This document shows positions 20,570 to 30,103 of a stretch of DNA of 64,000 nt, piece after piece. Every line of letters begins with the position of its first letter. Position 1 is the stretch's first letter. The notes beneath the pieces are model-generated. The model saw only the letters and a list, made by a program, of their open reading frames with translations, was not told where the DNA came from and did not search any database. The translations under genes and the position numbers were made by a program. Source of the DNA: Saccharomyces paradoxus. Taxonomy: Eukaryota > Ascomycota > Saccharomycetes > Saccharomycetales > Saccharomycetaceae. Location of the stretch: contig NC_047500.1 of the NCBI RefSeq assembly GCF_002079055.1, positions 682,001-746,000 of the forward strand, written 5' to 3'.

Positions 20570-21751
20570 ATGGGACTGGTATTAAGGTGGAAGGAAAAAA
20601 AAGAGCTGTCTAGTAAGCAAAAGATTCAAAAATCCAGAAAACCGGCAAACACATCGTTTAGACAACAGCGCCTCAAAGCCTGGCAGCCCATCTTGTCGCC
20701 ACAGAGCGTACTGCCGTTACTTATTTTGATGGCATGTATCTTCGCACCTATTGGTATAGGGTTGGTGGTCAGCACGATAAGCGTCCAGAGACTAGTAGTT
20801 AATTACACGGAATGCGATACACTAGCACCGGCGAAGAATTTTGAAACGATTCCTTCCGAGTACGTGAACTACCACTTCAGTAAGAAAGTTACAGCTCAAC
20901 CTCAATGGATGGTGCTTACGGATCCCGAGTTGGGCAATCAGACTTGTCGAATACAGTTTGAAATTCCAAACCATATCAAGAAATCTACTTACGTTTACTA
21001 CCGCCTAACAAATTTTAACCAAAACTATAGAGAATATGTGCAGTCCCTTGACCTAGACCAATTAAAAGGGAAAGCGTTGATCGGGGATGACCTGGATCCC
21101 AACTGTGATCCTTTAAGGACGATAAACAACAAGACTATATTCCCCTGTGGATTGATAGCAAATTCGATGTTCAATGATACATTTGGTGCGACATTTACTG
21201 GTGTAAATGATACTGCAGATTATTTACTTACTACAAAGGGCATTGCATGGGACACCGACCGCCATAGATACGGAAAGACCATATATAATGCGTCCGATAT
21301 CGTACCGCCCCCAAATTGGGCCAAATTATTTCCCAATGGCTACACCGACGATAACATTCCAGACCTGCAAAACTGGGAGCAGTTCAAAGTTTGGATGAGA
21401 ACTGCTGCGTTGCCTAATTTCTATAAGCTGGCGATGAAAAATGAGACCAATGGGTTAGGTAAGGGTATTTACATTGTTGATATAGAACTAAACTACCCAG
21501 TAAGGTCTTTCTACGGAACAAAATCATTTGTATTAACGACAAACAGTATCATTGGTGCAGGCAACGAGGCATTAGGGATTGTGTACTTAATTGTTGCTGG
21601 GATTGCAACTCTTTTCGCCATACTGTTCCTAATAAAAGTCATTTTCAAACCGAGACCGATGCATGATCATAGTTACCTAAATTTTGAGACTAACGATATC
21701 CCACCTGATGAGAGTAGTGTCGTTAGTATCCCACTAAGAGAAATTTTATGA
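20570..21751 (+). CDS. YNR048W: YNR048W, CDC50-family P4-ATPase partner, 393 aa
   Basis: The first in-frame ATG is at 20570 and gives 393 aa, the yeast length. Topology is typical of CDC50/LEM3 proteins: a basic cytosolic start, one membrane span near residues 45-75 ([20 protein letters not shown]), a large glycosylated lumenal domain with Cys pairs and several NxT/S sites, and a second span near 340-365 ([20 protein letters not shown]). The protein, called Crf1 in the Cdc50 literature, escorts and supports the flippase Dnf3. The same short name is also used for YDR223W, so I give the systematic name. Confidence 0.93.
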   Translation: MGLVLRWKEKKELSSKQKIQKSRKPANTSFRQQRLKAWQPILSPQSVLPLLILMACIFAPIGIGLVVSTISVQRLVVNYTECDTLAPAKNFETIPSEYVNYHFSKKVTAQPQWMVLTDPELGNQTCRIQFEIPNHIKKSTYVYYRLTNFNQNYREYVQSLDLDQLKGKALIGDDLDPNCDPLRTINNKTIFPCGLIANSMFNDTFGATFTGVNDTADYLLTTKGIAWDTDRHRYGKTIYNASDIVPPPNWAKLFPNGYTDDNIPDLQNWEQFKVWMRTAALPNFYKLAMKNETNGLGKGIYIVDIELNYPVRSFYGTKSFVLTTNSIIGAGNEALGIVYLIVAGIATLFAILFLIKVIFKPRPMHDHSYLNFETNDIPPDESSVVSIPLREIL

Positions 21752-21968
21752 TTGATTTATCATTTGCCATAAAATAAGCCCTGCGTTTGGCCCAGTCTCG
21801 AGGAAAGCGTTGTAATTTCATGTATATTCAAAATAAGGAGGAGTTTATATATTCCATACTGTATTCTCTCCTTGCATTCTGTATCAACACTTTATTCATT
21901 ACATATACGATACCTATATATTCATTAAATGTTCTTTCGTGTTTACCCCAGCTCAGGTAAACTGCTGT

Positions 21969-22601
21969 TTAGAATCCATAATCGTTATTGCGCCTCTTTA
22001 GTCTATCCTTCATTGCCATTACACCACTACTTGCGTCTGGTGGCGGCGTTGGTGTGTTAGAAGCGCTAGAACTGCCCGATGTTTTACTTCGACCCAGGCT
22101 TGCCCTAAATTCCTGGCCTGCTGAAGGTCTAGTAGGCCGGGATGAAGCTCTTCTCGGTGTCGCGCTAGAGGAACTTGTATGATTATTGTATATATCTTGA
22201 AAGGATTTACTCGCAGGCGTGTATTCCGGTGCGCTCCCATTTGGAGTAGGTGTACCCATAGGATCCTCTGACGAAGCTTTCCTTCTGTTGGAAAAGGATG
22301 GTGAGAAATGACGGGAGCTTTGCTTTTTCATATCATGCTTCACTTGAGTATCCAATATTTTACGTTCGTTAGGTAAATCTTCCTTTTCCCCTAACCAACC
22401 TGGGAACCCTTGAAAAGGATGCTGGTTTTCATAAAATTTCACAAGCCCTTTATGGACCAGTGTCGTATTTACTGTATCACCGTCTTTCTCTGCTTTGATG
22501 GATAAATGTGCCAAAGATGTAGATAACGATTTAGTTGACGACTTGAATTTGTTCCAAAATCGCCCAGACCCTTCCTGAGAATGTGATACTTGACTCATCA
22601 T
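21969..22601 (-). CDS. MSO1: MSO1, Sec1-interacting exocytosis protein, 210 aa
   Basis: The gene starts with two consecutive ATGs (22601 and 22598); the first gives 210 aa, the yeast length. It is a small soluble protein with a conserved N-terminal segment (SHSQEGSGRFWNKFKSSTKSLS, then LVKFYENQHPFQGFPGWLG) and a Ser/Pro-rich tail ending KDRLKRRNNDYGF. Mso1 binds Sec1 and Sec4 at sites of secretion and at the prospore membrane and helps SNARE-mediated fusion. It is convergent with YNR048W. Confidence 0.95.
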   Translation of the reverse strand: MMSQVSHSQEGSGRFWNKFKSSTKSLSTSLAHLSIKAEKDGDTVNTTLVHKGLVKFYENQHPFQGFPGWLGEKEDLPNERKILDTQVKHDMKKQSSRHFSPSFSNRRKASSEDPMGTPTPNGSAPEYTPASKSFQDIYNNHTSSSSATPRRASSRPTRPSAGQEFRASLGRSKTSGSSSASNTPTPPPDASSGVMAMKDRLKRRNNDYGF

Positions 22602-23005
22602 ATGCGTACGGTCTTGGTTATGTCGGTAGCTGATATCAAGCCTTGGTCTAATCGTAAGTTCGCGTTTTAATTTTTTGCACTTTTCTCAATAATGCATTAA
22701 TCTCTTGAAGTAAAAAACTCTAAGGACCCTTTACGAGCTCATTTAATACGTTTCTGGCTAAGAACAAGATCACTAAAACGCTACTGGCAATCTTTTCCAA
22801 ACTAAGTGTAGATGACTCGGTAATGCTTAAAAATCCAGTAACCAAACTATCTGTAAATTTTAGTTCTCCCCTTACTTTATTTTAAATTTTTTATTCCTTT
22901 TTTTACGTTTTCTTATGAAAGTTTAAGTAATACAAAGAGAAATTTATAAAAGTGTCATTACTATTACGTGTGATAAAAAAAAAATTTTAATACGTTTCTT
23001 CTTAT
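22602..23005. other. Intergenic MSO1-LYS9
   Basis: AT-rich gap of 404 bp holding the MSO1 promoter and the LYS9 3-prime end. I see no gene here. Confidence 0.6.
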
Positions 23006-24346
23006 TTAAGCCACTGTTTTTTCCTTTAGATAAATACCGTACTTTTCCTTTAGTTCCTTCATGATAGGGTCGTTAATCTCTGGTGAGTATGGTGCTAGTA
23101 AACCTGGTCCCTTGATTGTACCATCCAAGACGAATTTAGTTGCAATGGCCACTGGATAACCGACCGTTGCGGCCATAGAACTGTAACCACCGACTTTACC
23201 ATAGTCGACTAAAGTAGATGTTCTTGTTTCGCTAGTTCCATCAGCCCATTCAATGCCAAATTTGTGCTGTAACACGACCATATCTCTTTCATTGTCTTCG
23301 TATTGCATCAATTCTTCTAAACGTGCACATAGAGTGTCCAGAGCATTGCCTCTTGGTGTGATCTTTGCGTCAGAGAACAGACCTAACCAAGCAAACCCGG
23401 ATAGGATCCTTTCCCTATCTTCATCATCCTTCCAGTTGGCACTCGAGTCAATGGAAGCAATCAAATCCTCTTTAGAAGTAGACTTGGCATCCAAATACTG
23501 TTTTAAAGCTTCGTTCCAAGCAATTGGCTTGCTGAAGATTTCGTTAGCGTCATCCTTCAACATGCCCATATCGACTAAAGCCTTAACAAACTCTGGGAAA
23601 CCTTGATATCTTAAAGTACCTCTAATGACGGTTTCGGCTTCTGGAATATGGTATAGATCTTTGAAAAGAGTAGAGTCTCTATTTGGGTAGCAAACAAACG
23701 CATAACCTGGGTAGATGAAGTAAGGCTTAGCGGTGGCCATCAAATCTTCAGAAGAAACCGTCTCAATTTTACCGTCTTTCCAATATTTAGCAGAGTTTCT
23801 CAAAGCCAGTAGCACACCTCTAGAAGACCATGAAAATTTGTATCCTAATGGATTATCAGAGTCTTCAGGAGCTGGTAACCCACCACAGTATGACAAGAAT
23901 GATTTCAGCTTACCTCCAGCTCTGTGAACTTCATCTATAGTCTTGACTGCATACAAATGGTCGATACCTGGATCTAACCCAATTTCGTTCATAACTGTAA
24001 TACCCGCCTTTACGATCTCTGGTTCCAATTCTCTTAACGCAGGTGAGATGTAAGACGAAGTGACGACATCCGTTTTGGTTCTGATGGCACTCTTTACCAC
24101 ATTTGGATGGAAGGTGTAAGGAATCAAAGAGATGACAACGTCGTTATCAGCCAGAACTTTGTCTAAAGCACTATCATCGGTAACGTCCAATGAAATAGCC
24201 TTGGATCCAGAAGGTTTGGCCAAAGCTTGCGCATTGGCTAATGTTCTACATGCGACAGTAACAGTGATGTCATCAGCAGCAGCCAATGTGTCGATAACTG
24301 GTTGTGCAACAAAACCAGATCCCAGCAACAAAACGTTTTTTCCCAT
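23006..24346 (-). CDS. LYS9: LYS9, saccharopine dehydrogenase (NADP+, L-glutamate-forming), 446 aa
   Basis: ATG at 24346. The N-terminal Rossmann motif is VLLLGSGFVAQPV, followed by the saccharopine-reductase body (GLDPGIDHLYAVKTIDEV, SYCGGLPAPEDSDNPLGYKFSW). It catalyses the seventh step of fungal alpha-aminoadipate lysine synthesis, from aminoadipate semialdehyde plus glutamate to saccharopine. By memory it differs from the S. cerevisiae protein at only about 7 of 446 residues, the level expected of a sister species. Its promoter holds two Lys14-type sites. Transcribed in tandem with MSO1. Confidence 0.97.
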   Translation of the reverse strand: MGKNVLLLGSGFVAQPVIDTLAAADDITVTVACRTLANAQALAKPSGSKAISLDVTDDSALDKVLADNDVVISLIPYTFHPNVVKSAIRTKTDVVTSSYISPALRELEPEIVKAGITVMNEIGLDPGIDHLYAVKTIDEVHRAGGKLKSFLSYCGGLPAPEDSDNPLGYKFSWSSRGVLLALRNSAKYWKDGKIETVSSEDLMATAKPYFIYPGYAFVCYPNRDSTLFKDLYHIPEAETVIRGTLRYQGFPEFVKALVDMGMLKDDANEIFSKPIAWNEALKQYLDAKSTSKEDLIASIDSSANWKDDEDRERILSGFAWLGLFSDAKITPRGNALDTLCARLEELMQYEDNERDMVVLQHKFGIEWADGTSETRTSTLVDYGKVGGYSSMAATVGYPVAIATKFVLDGTIKGPGLLAPYSPEINDPIMKELKEKYGIYLKEKTVA

Positions 24347-24500
24347 ATTCAAATATATAATACTCTATTGTGGCTCAATTGTCCTGTCAAATTTCCGCTA
24401 CTGCTAAGGAATCTTTCCCACATAATTCTAACAGAACCCTATGGTTTATATACCATTGAGCCAAATCCCATGCTATTTTCTATAATTCATTGCTAATAAT

Positions 24501-24571
24501 TCCATTGGAAATTCCCAATACCCTTTATTGACGTCTTTATTTTTCACTACAGAGCGAATTTTTCCAACGGA
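24501..24571 (-). promoter_or_regulatory. LYS9 promoter: two Lys14 sites
   Basis: TCCATTGGA at 24501-24509 and TCCAACGGA at 24563-24571 both match TCCRNYGGA, the element through which Lys14, with aminoadipate semialdehyde as co-inducer, activates LYS genes. They lie 155 and 217 bp upstream of the LYS9 ATG. Confidence 0.75.
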
Positions 24572-24818
24572 ATTTCGATTCCAGGATATGAGTAATCCTT
24601 TCCATCATTAAACGCATTACTTCGTGGACAGTAGTAGGCATAATTACGCTCTTCCCAATGTTGTGATGAATCAAAAAAAAATAGATCATACATAATCTCC
24701 TCAGCTTGACTTGTGCGTAATTGCCGTTAAGAGTTTGGCTTTCGCTACGTTCGCTACTTTCGCTCCACCGGTCTTATACAAGATATTAAAATTGGAGGTC
24801 ATTAAATGATGAGCTACC

Positions 24819-24852
24819 GTCCTACGTGGCACTTAGATACGATACGTAGGAC
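24819..24852. repeat. Perfect 9-bp inverted repeat between LYS9 and BRE5
   Basis: GTCCTACGT at 24819-24827 is the exact reverse complement of ACGTAGGAC at 24844-24852, with a 16-bp spacer. AGCTAC just outside on the left and GTAGCT on the right extend it as a nested arm. It could be an operator or an RNA hairpin. Confidence 0.7.
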
Positions 24853-25751
24853 TCTTGCGTACGTAGCTACCAATATGGGGAACCTTTCAAGTGGCAGCTA
24901 GCTAGTTCTTAGCAACCCCAGCCCTAATGAAAAAAAAAATGAAAAATGATTACCAGCTTTTCCCCGCGACTTTTCAAAAATTGGTATAAAAGCAACTCGA
25001 AAATCAGTAAGAGAATTTTTTTTTGGTTTTGTTCTACTATCTCCCACTTTTTCTTGTTTTGTGCTTAGGTTTACTTTACATTGGCGTGGGACTTTATCTC
25101 CATGACTATGCCATTTCTAGGTAGCCTATGGTAAACGAATCCCGTAGATTATCCACACGTTTGTTGTCTTTATTGACAACAACACAGAGTAAGAAGAAGC
25201 AAAAGATTTATTTCCTTTGTCCATCTTTTTTTTATTTTGAAGGCGTGTAACATCTGTTGGTTACAACATGGCTTGATTTCTTGTCCTTTGCAGTCATAAT
25301 AGGAGGTTCTTTTTTTTTTTTGAAAATTTTCTTCTATTTTAATTATGTACATAAATGTCGTCAGTTAACTACAGATGAGCTATCTATCAATATGCTTTTT
25401 TTAATTACTGCTCAAGCTTGCTATTCTCCTCTACTTTCGTTTCTTGGCGCACAAGAAAGTGCCCATATATCATTATATTTAATTTTTGACTTGCCTCTTT
25501 TTCCTTTTCTTTCGGTTTCGCGTATCTATTTCTAACCTTCGCTATATTTTCATACTCACCCCATTTAAATGGTATTCGTCTCCTTCCGCGTCAGTATATT
25601 AGTTACTAATCATACAGTTTCTTATTTCAATTTTTTTAGGTTTTAATTAGCGGCTTTTTTTCTGTTTTGATTGGTTTTGTATTTTTTTTTTCATTTTCAA
25701 TTTTTTTATTATTTTTTTTCAATTTTTTTTTTTGAACTTGCGATTAATTGA

Positions 25752-27299
25752 TTAGTCCTTTCTTTTGAGTGGCTGCTTTCTGTGAGAACGTGTTCCATTA
25801 GTGAATATGCCAGGAGGGTTATTGCCAGTAGGTTTCTTTACTGTTTTCCTTTCTAAGCATACTTCAATACCGTCAATTAACTTTTTCTTTTTCTCTAAAG
25901 CATCCATTTGGCTCTTCTGAGTTTCGAAATCAACGACGGCAAAATTGTCTGCCGCCGTTATCCTCATGACTTTACCAAATTCTTTTTCTAGGGCACTTCT
26001 CAGTTTTTCTTCTCTCAAGCCATTCGTTCCTCTAATATAGATTGGATAAAATCCATCCTTGTTAACGGTACTGAATACTGGTTTTTTCTTATTTTTGTTG
26101 TTAGCACTAACGTTGTCTCTCCGATTCCCCATTTCAAATTTCCTTTCAGTCGGTTTCTTGGGTAGTGTTTCAGATCTGATGTATTCAACTGTAGTACTAC
26201 TTTTGCTAATCCTGTCGGAGTTTTCATTCATCAACTTCGAGGCCCATGTCATCTTAGGCGGATTCGCAACGGGTTCTGGAGAAGGTGAAGGTGTTGGAGC
26301 ATTCCCGTTAGGTTCTTTAACATCTGAAACATGGGGCTCTATTGGCTTAACTTCAATTTCAGCTTCCTTTGCGCCTCCCAGTACCGGTGCTTCGTCACTA
26401 ACTTCTTTACCGTTGGGCAGAGAAGAGTTACCGACTGTATTTATGACCTCAACAGAACCTTCTTTCGTTTTGATTGGTACAGTCTTCTTTTCAGTTTTCA
26501 AAGATTTTTCATTTAGTTTGGCAACGTTCCCTAACTCTTGTGTAGAGGACTCATCTTGTTTGTAGTTGCCCTTGGTATTAGATGGTACAGTTTCGATGTG
26601 GATCTTGGAATCTTTGGTGACGGGTATAGCATGAGGTTGGTTATGATCGATAATTGGGTTTTCCTGATTTAGCGATTCAGTTTGCCCAGTTGTTTCTTTG
26701 ACAGTTTCCTTTTTAACCTTTGGTTTTGTTATTTCCGGTGATTTTTCCTTCTCCTTTTCTTTTTCAGCTCCGGATTCATGCCTTATTTTGTCTTCTTCAA
26801 CAGCACTTACAGAGTTCTCCTCATTAGGTTGTGACAAAGAACCATCTATTGGAACATAGGGCTTGGATGAATTAGGAATAAATCTTATTATATCATTGGT
26901 GATGTCAAATGTAGACCCATTACTGGATGGTAGCAGGATAAACGTTTGACAAAACTTGTAAACCGGGGTCCCTGTCCAAAACATTTCACCCGTGGCTATA
27001 ATCAGAATGCTTTTGTGCAAATGTCCAGTGTACTGGAAATCTATCGTGTCTAACTTTAGTTTCAAACTCCTAACTTTGCCATCATTTCTGGAAAAGAACT
27101 TGTTAATGTTTTCACGTCCAGTAACTTTTACCGTTGGAAGAACGTCATCCTTTTCGTTTGTTGACTTGGACTGGTAATTAGTATGCGTTAACTCAGCTGT
27201 ACTTGCATAAAAATATGCTAATTTAGAAGGGTCAGTTCTCATTCTTTCGTAGTAGTTTTGCAAAAAGGCAAAACATATGTCTTGAACTGTAACACCCAT
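25752..27299 (-). CDS. BRE5: BRE5, cofactor of the Ubp3 deubiquitinase, 515 aa
   Basis: The first in-frame ATG is at 27299, giving 515 aa as in yeast. The N-terminus (about residues 5-145) is an NTF2-like domain (VTVQDICFAFLQNYYERM ... NDIIRFIP). A long charged linker rich in Lys, Glu and Thr follows, then an RRM-like domain at about 415-487 (FYPIYIRGTNGLREEKLRSA ... NFAVVDFE) and a basic tail. This is the G3BP-like architecture. Bre5 binds Ubp3 and directs it to Sec23, to ribophagy and to stress-granule functions. Confidence 0.96.
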   Translation of the reverse strand: MGVTVQDICFAFLQNYYERMRTDPSKLAYFYASTAELTHTNYQSKSTNEKDDVLPTVKVTGRENINKFFSRNDGKVRSLKLKLDTIDFQYTGHLHKSILIIATGEMFWTGTPVYKFCQTFILLPSSNGSTFDITNDIIRFIPNSSKPYVPIDGSLSQPNEENSVSAVEEDKIRHESGAEKEKEKEKSPEITKPKVKKETVKETTGQTESLNQENPIIDHNQPHAIPVTKDSKIHIETVPSNTKGNYKQDESSTQELGNVAKLNEKSLKTEKKTVPIKTKEGSVEVINTVGNSSLPNGKEVSDEAPVLGGAKEAEIEVKPIEPHVSDVKEPNGNAPTPSPSPEPVANPPKMTWASKLMNENSDRISKSSTTVEYIRSETLPKKPTERKFEMGNRRDNVSANNKNKKKPVFSTVNKDGFYPIYIRGTNGLREEKLRSALEKEFGKVMRITAADNFAVVDFETQKSQMDALEKKKKLIDGIEVCLERKTVKKPTGNNPPGIFTNGTRSHRKQPLKRKD

Positions 27300-28322
27300 T
27301 TTCTTGCTATTATTTTTACGTGATACTTCTATTCGAGGGTATGACTTCAAATGCGACTATTAGTGACAAGGAAATAAAGCTATAACACACTTGAAAAAAA
27401 ATGCGATGGTTTTTGTAGTATTCTTCGTGATCTTTTCTCTCTAAAAAAATTAACGAAAAAATAAAGATGTATCAGTAAGGTAAGTTATCAACAGATTTTC
27501 TGTAAATGCTTGACCGATTGAATATTTGAAAGGAAATGAGGTTTTAACGAAATTAATAAAACAAAAAAAAGTAATTAAATGGGCAAATATGAATTAAAAT
27601 GTAGGGAAAAAACACAACTCGAAGAAGTAAACAGAGAAAAAAAATCAAAGCTTGTCGGAAATGTAAATAAATTAAAGCAATAGTTTATTGTTCACTCTTC
27701 CTCTAAATTAATCTTATTACTAACGGTAACTAGAAAGTAAAGCCGTTGTTTGTATTCTTTTAATATTCGGGCAAAGTATCCTATGTCAAGTACTATTACT
27801 TGTACAGTATACTTTTGCGCAAATTAAATATGAATTGCTCTTTTGGAAACAATAATGGGATAAAAAACAAATGACTTAGTTTAACGTCCGCCGGTTGTCG
27901 TAGAACTTTTGACCGTAACAGTAGTAGGAGTGGACAGGAAAAAAAAAAGTGTACGAAAAGGTAATATTGCCTAATCTCAAATAATGTAGTCACTCTAGAA
28001 CTATCAACAAAGAAGCTTGTACTTCCTCTTATCCCTGGAATGGACGGTTATGATGCTTATAATATGTCATTCTTTCATTAATCGCCACCTGATGTTTTTC
28101 GCTGCTTGGACGAAAAAATTTCCAAGAAAAAAATAAACAGTTAAAACAGACCTAAGCGCACGTGATCGAAAACTCTAAGAGAATAACACATCAATTTCTC
28201 CTGTGAATGTGCTGTTTACTACATCAAGGGTCCAATTTGTATTACCACGAGTCCAATTATAAGTTTATGTTGTTTTTGAACTTTTTTTTAAAATTGTGTA
28301 TACATATATAGTACATAAATGA
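27300..28322. other. Intergenic BRE5-POP2 (1 kb), contains an RNA candidate
   Basis: No protein gene seen. It holds the BRE5 promoter on the left, a structured region at 27722-27939 that I interpret as an H/ACA snoRNA, and the POP2 3-prime region on the right. Confidence 0.6.
27771..27939 (+). ncRNA. SNR49: Candidate H/ACA snoRNA, probably snR49
   Basis: The 5-prime hairpin has a lower stem GCAAAGTAT (27771-27779) against ATACTTTTGC, an upper stem CAAGTA/TACTTG with loop CTAT (27787-27802), and an internal loop between them of the kind used as a pseudouridylation pocket. A hinge with ANANNA matches (AAATTA near 27821, ATATGA near 27828) follows. The 3-prime hairpin is closed by TTGCTCTT (27835-27842) against AGGAGTGG (27926-27933, several G-U pairs), directly followed by ACA at 27934-27936 plus three bases. 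The 169-nt length is near the roughly 165 nt of snR49, which I recall mapping to this part of chromosome XIV. Ends are approximate; strand and identity are inferred. Confidence 0.5.
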
Positions 28323-29337
28323 TCATTGGTCCCCGTCAATACCATATATAACACCTTGATATTTGGCGAAATCCGTACCGTTGGGGAACTTATGCATAGA
28401 CAGCTTGCTCAATTGGCAGAAGGATAGAAGCATCAATAAACTCTGGCCGCCTGTAGTAGTAAATATGGAGAATCTTGGTAACCCTAGCTCATCGGCAAGT
28501 GTGGTTAATGAATACTGCTGCTGCTGCTGTTGTTGTGAAGATTGTTGCAATTGAGGGTTCTTGAACTCCTGAATTATCTTATACACCAGGTTCAGATCGT
28601 AGAAATTAGGCATGTACTGATGGACCCACCACTCGAAATCCTCCTTGTTGTTGGGCATGGCGTCATTCATTAGAATGTTGATTAGGAAACCTAGATCGTA
28701 TGCCGCATGGTATGTGATCCAAGTAACAGAATCATCCATCATTAAACCGGAGTCCATTAGCAGTTGTGAAAACTCAAATATATCAATACCTGAATTTTCG
28801 TGTTTTTCGAAATTGATACCAGACTTTCTGAGTAAGTCTAACGATTCTGTGGACATGATTTCCTTCTTTGGGTCAAATTCAAAATTGAATTGCCATGTCG
28901 ATGGACCGTTGTCAGGTTTGTTACCGTTGGCGTCACTCAAGGAAAGGCCAAGTTGTATTGGGTTTAAAAAGTCTACGTTGGCCCTCATTGTCTGGTAGTG
29001 GTAATCTACCTTCGACCTGAAAGTGCCGATCGGCCTGGCCAAAGTCCCCACGAACTCAGTGCTGATTGACACATGATTATACTGCGAAATCAGTTGTCTT
29101 ATAACAGCGAATTCACTGTAAAGGTTGGACTTCCAGACATCACGAACGAAAAGATAATTTGGGGGTGGTAGAAATATTGGTGGCATACTTTGGTTAGTTA
29201 AATGCTTGGGCAGCTGGGAAGCCAAGGGACGATTGAGCCCCACTCCCTGCTGCTGCTGCTGCTGTTGTTGTTGTTGCAGAACGTTCAGGCCGGGCGGCAA
29301 ACTAGCTACCGAAACGGGTGTTCCTATAGTAAATGGC

Positions 29338-29372
<35 letters not shown>

Positions 29373-29633
29373 TTGCTGCTGCTGTTGTTGCTGAGTTAAC
29401 AGCGGATCACCCTTCTGTTTCAAAAGATAGGCATTGTTCATCTCCTGATTCACAGAGCCATTAATTGTATTTACAGGCATCCCTTGAGGAAACATTCTTG
29501 CTCTATTAACCTGTGGCGAATACACCTGAGGTCCCATGTTTTGCTGTTGATGTTGTTCAGAAGCCTGCCTTTGAGAGAAAAACTGCTCGCCTCCTACAGC
29601 TAGTACCCTCGGTTGTACATTCATAGATTGCAT
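28323..29633 (-). CDS. POP2: POP2 (CAF1), CCR4-NOT deadenylase subunit, 436 aa
   Basis: The first in-frame ATG is at 29633. Residues 1-155 are Gln-rich, with two long glutamine runs and a third run near residue 370. The RNase D-like exonuclease domain covers about 160-430. The first motif reads STEFVGT where DEDD nucleases have DxExxG, and the region with VTWITYHAAYDLGFL carries a further motif. The unusual active-site residues are a known feature of S. cerevisiae Pop2, not a fault of this copy. It bridges Ccr4 to Not1 in mRNA deadenylation. The length (433 aa in S288C) differs through the poly-Gln tracts. Confidence 0.96.
29248..29394 (+). repeat. POP2 CAG/CAA (poly-Gln) tracts
   Basis: Two glutamine-coding tracts, read as CTG/TTG on the + strand, lie at about 29248-29278 and 29336-29394; a shorter one is at about 28516-28536. 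Mixed CAG and CAA codons interrupt them. The tracts also create meaningless Leu- and Cys-rich open frames on the + strand. Confidence 0.85.
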
Positions 29634-30103
29634 AATCCTTTTTGTCCCTTTATTATTATATGAAATTGAGTTGTCTCTTTCTAATTGTTCGAAGAAAATC
29701 TCCAGTAGGAAAATACGAAAACCTTGAGAATCAAACACGTAAACAAAAACTTCAGTTTGAACTTTTGCTAGTTAGTTATCATTCTACTACTATAATTGAA
29801 AAGACTTAGAGAGAGAAAATGTCATAATGATGAAAAAAGAGCGAACAGCGGGTAAGAACTAAATTCCGTTTGGAATGACTGGTGTAATGGAATCTGTCCT
29901 CAAATATAGAGAGGCTATATTATAGTTGAACTTAAGTTTTCTATTGGAATATTATACTTTGTAAACTAAATAATTACCTATCTATATTGTTTCCCCCAGA
30001 ATGTTTGCTGCCACATAAATAAGAACGAAAAAAAAACTAACAAAAAAAAAAAATCACTTGTAATCTTTAATTAATATTATACACCGGTTGTCCGTTTTCA
30101 CCT
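29634..30103. other. Intergenic POP2-NOG2
   Basis: A gap of 470 bp with the POP2 promoter and the NOG2 3-prime region. I see nothing else. Confidence 0.6.

Larger units (their letters stand above)
24347..25751. other. Intergenic LYS9-BRE5 (1.4 kb) with an orphan promoter-like stretch
   Basis: No credible gene. Beyond the LYS9 promoter there are three near-tandem copies of TTTCGCTAC/TTCGCTAC at about 24746-24772, a nested inverted repeat at 24812-24865 and a TATAAAA at about 24985 followed by a T/C-rich leader-like stretch. No ORF longer than about 10 codons follows on the + strand close by. The last 250 bp are very T-rich and form the BRE5 3-prime region. Confidence 0.6.

Noticed and set aside
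28040-28095. C/D snoRNA-like ATGATG and CTGA boxes
   Set aside because: The boxes are only about 40 nt apart with no closing terminal stem; box C is imperfect.
29202-29399. Leu- and Cys-rich open frames opposite POP2
   Set aside because: They are shadows of the glutamine codon repeats.
28323-29633. POP2 active-site substitution as a sign of a broken gene
   Set aside because: The unusual first motif (S instead of D) is normal for yeast Pop2.
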